A stretch of 21,974 nucleotides of DNA from positions 1 through 21,974 of the IMG/VR virus record IMGVR_UViG_3300049259_000027. One strand, given 5' to 3'. Origin of the DNA: a virus. The position numbers and the translations under genes are program-made. The number at the start of each line of letters is the position of its first letter. Positions within the stretch are counted from its first letter, which is position 1. Positions 21,364 to 21,974 of the stretch are shown here, piece after piece. The notes beneath the pieces were generated by a model. That model ran no database searches. It saw nothing but the letters and a program-made list of their open reading frames with translations, and was not told the DNA's origin.

Positions 21364-21710
21364 TGCTGGCCCGCTACGCCAAGTTCGCCGTGGCCCTGCT
21401 GGCGGTCGTCGCGTCGTACCTCCTCGCGCGGTACGTCGGCGGCGGCCAGCTCGGCAACGTCGAGTGGGCCAACGTCTTCCTGGCCGCCACTGGCGCCGTG
21501 TCGGTCTACATCGGACCAAACACCACGGGCGCACCGGTGACCAAGTTCGCCCTGGCGCTCGGCGCCGCCGCATTCACCGCCGTGAACAACCTGGTGTCCA
21601 CCGGTGTGCACATGCCCGACTGGTGGCAGCTCATCGCCCTGGCGGCCGGGGCCGTTGGCGTCTACGCCATCCCCAACGGCCCCAGCCAGGTCACGACCAC
21701 CACGGCCTGA
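21363..21710 (+). CDS. Holin with four membrane segments
   Basis: A 115-residue protein starting at ATG 21363 in a TGATG overlap with the endolysin stop. Four hydrophobic segments lie at about 7-24, 36-50, 61-78 and 88-103. The two halves are related: KFAVALLAV (7-15) aligns with KFALALGAA (61-69), and LAATGAVSVYIGPN (40-53) with ALAAGAVGVYAIPN (92-105). Small size, membrane content and position right after the endolysin support a holin, which opens the membrane at a set time so the muramidase can reach the wall. The tail is Thr-rich. Confidence 0.82.
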   Translation: MLARYAKFAVALLAVVASYLLARYVGGGQLGNVEWANVFLAATGAVSVYIGPNTTGAPVTKFALALGAAAFTAVNNLVSTGVHMPDWWQLIALAAGAVGVYAIPNGPSQVTTTTA

Positions 21711-21731
21711 TCCAGCAAGGAGTGTTCCGCC

Positions 21732-21974
21732 GTGGCACTGCCAGCGGACTTCGACACCGTCCGGGTCTTCGGGACCTTCGTTGATGCCAACGGGAACGCG
21801 ATCCCGAACGGCAAAGTCATCTTCACCGCAACGGAACGTCTCCATTCCACCGCGTACAGCACGGTCATCATCCCGAGCAACGTCGAGGCCGTGCCGGACT
21901 CCTCCGGCTACATCGAGGTGGACCTACCGTGCACCGACGATCCCGACATTGAACCGTTCGGCACCTGGGCATGG
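21732..21974 (+). CDS. Tail fibre/appendage protein, N-terminal part only
   Basis: An open frame from GTG 21732 after AAGGAG runs to the window end, giving 81 residues. It shows RVFGTFVDANGNAIPNGKVI, STVIIPSNVEAVPDSSG and YIEVDLPCTDDPDIEPFGTW. This beta-rich opening, with the G-G-x-P-x-x-G-x-V turn and the TDDPDI-P ending, is typical of the N-terminal attachment domain of actinophage minor tail and fibre proteins. The receptor-binding part lies outside the window. Its place after the holin means the lysis genes are set between tail genes. Confidence 0.78.
   Translation, partial: MALPADFDTVRVFGTFVDANGNAIPNGKVIFTATERLHSTAYSTVIIPSNVEAVPDSSGYIEVDLPCTDDPDIEPFGTWAW

Noticed and set aside
1-21974. 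Search for tRNA genes, CRISPR arrays, insertion sequences, attachment sites, integrase or repressor
   Set aside because: No cloverleaf, regular repeat-spacer pattern, transposase or recombinase motif or terminal repeat was found by eye. Absence by eye is not proof for tRNA or attachment sites.

Overview
The window reads as the left (virion structure, assembly and lysis) arm of a siphovirus that infects a high-GC actinomycete. Support comes from the strongly G+C-rich sequence with G/C-ending codons, ATG/GTG/TTG starts behind GGAGG-like ribosome sites, many stop/start overlaps, and the gene order terminase - portal - protease - HK97-fold capsid - connectors - major tail protein - frameshifted chaperone - tape measure - minor tail proteins - lysis. 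No integrase, repressor, attachment site, tRNA or replication gene is visible, so prophage versus lytic phage cannot be decided. The only recognised cell-wall enzymes are a GH25 muramidase and a lytic-transglycosylase-like domain inside the tape measure. No mycolyl-arabinogalactan esterase is seen. This fits, but does not prove, a Streptomyces- or Pseudonocardiales-type host.

Layout. 1-376: minus-strand gene for an Ala/Lys/Pro-rich protein, cut by the window edge. 377-583: divergent non-coding gap with a cluster of GATTC motifs. 584-3085: small unknown protein, then small and large terminase subunits. 3082-7966: membrane-anchored small protein, portal fused to a MuF-like domain, prohead protease fused to an acidic scaffold-like tail, and major capsid protein. 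8048-10135: very short ORF, small unknown protein, and four head-tail connector/tail-completion proteins. 10220-11687: major tail protein and the frameshifted tail assembly chaperones. 11688-15515: tape measure. 15517-19335: four minor tail/baseplate proteins, the last C1q-like. 19335-21710: lysis and membrane cluster (coiled-coil membrane protein, two small paralogous helical proteins, a second membrane protein, GH25 endolysin, four-helix holin). 21732-end: start of a tail-fibre or appendage gene.

How it works together. Terminase packages DNA through the portal into a protease-matured HK97-type shell. Connectors join the shell to a tail built from the major tail protein around the tape measure, with help from the frameshifted chaperone pair. 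The minor tail proteins form the tip. Holin and endolysin release progeny. Hairpins lie downstream of the capsid gene and on both sides of the major tail gene, where they could set expression of the two most abundant proteins.

Most of the window is a familiar phage late operon. The most unusual points are the internal duplication in the holin, the tandem paralogous small proteins beside the lysis genes, the portal-MuF fusion, the tape measure with an AT-shifted repeat block and a muralytic domain, the possible 21-codon leader ORF after the capsid gene, and the GATTC cluster next to the terminase genes. All assignments are from reading the sequence; no database search was run.
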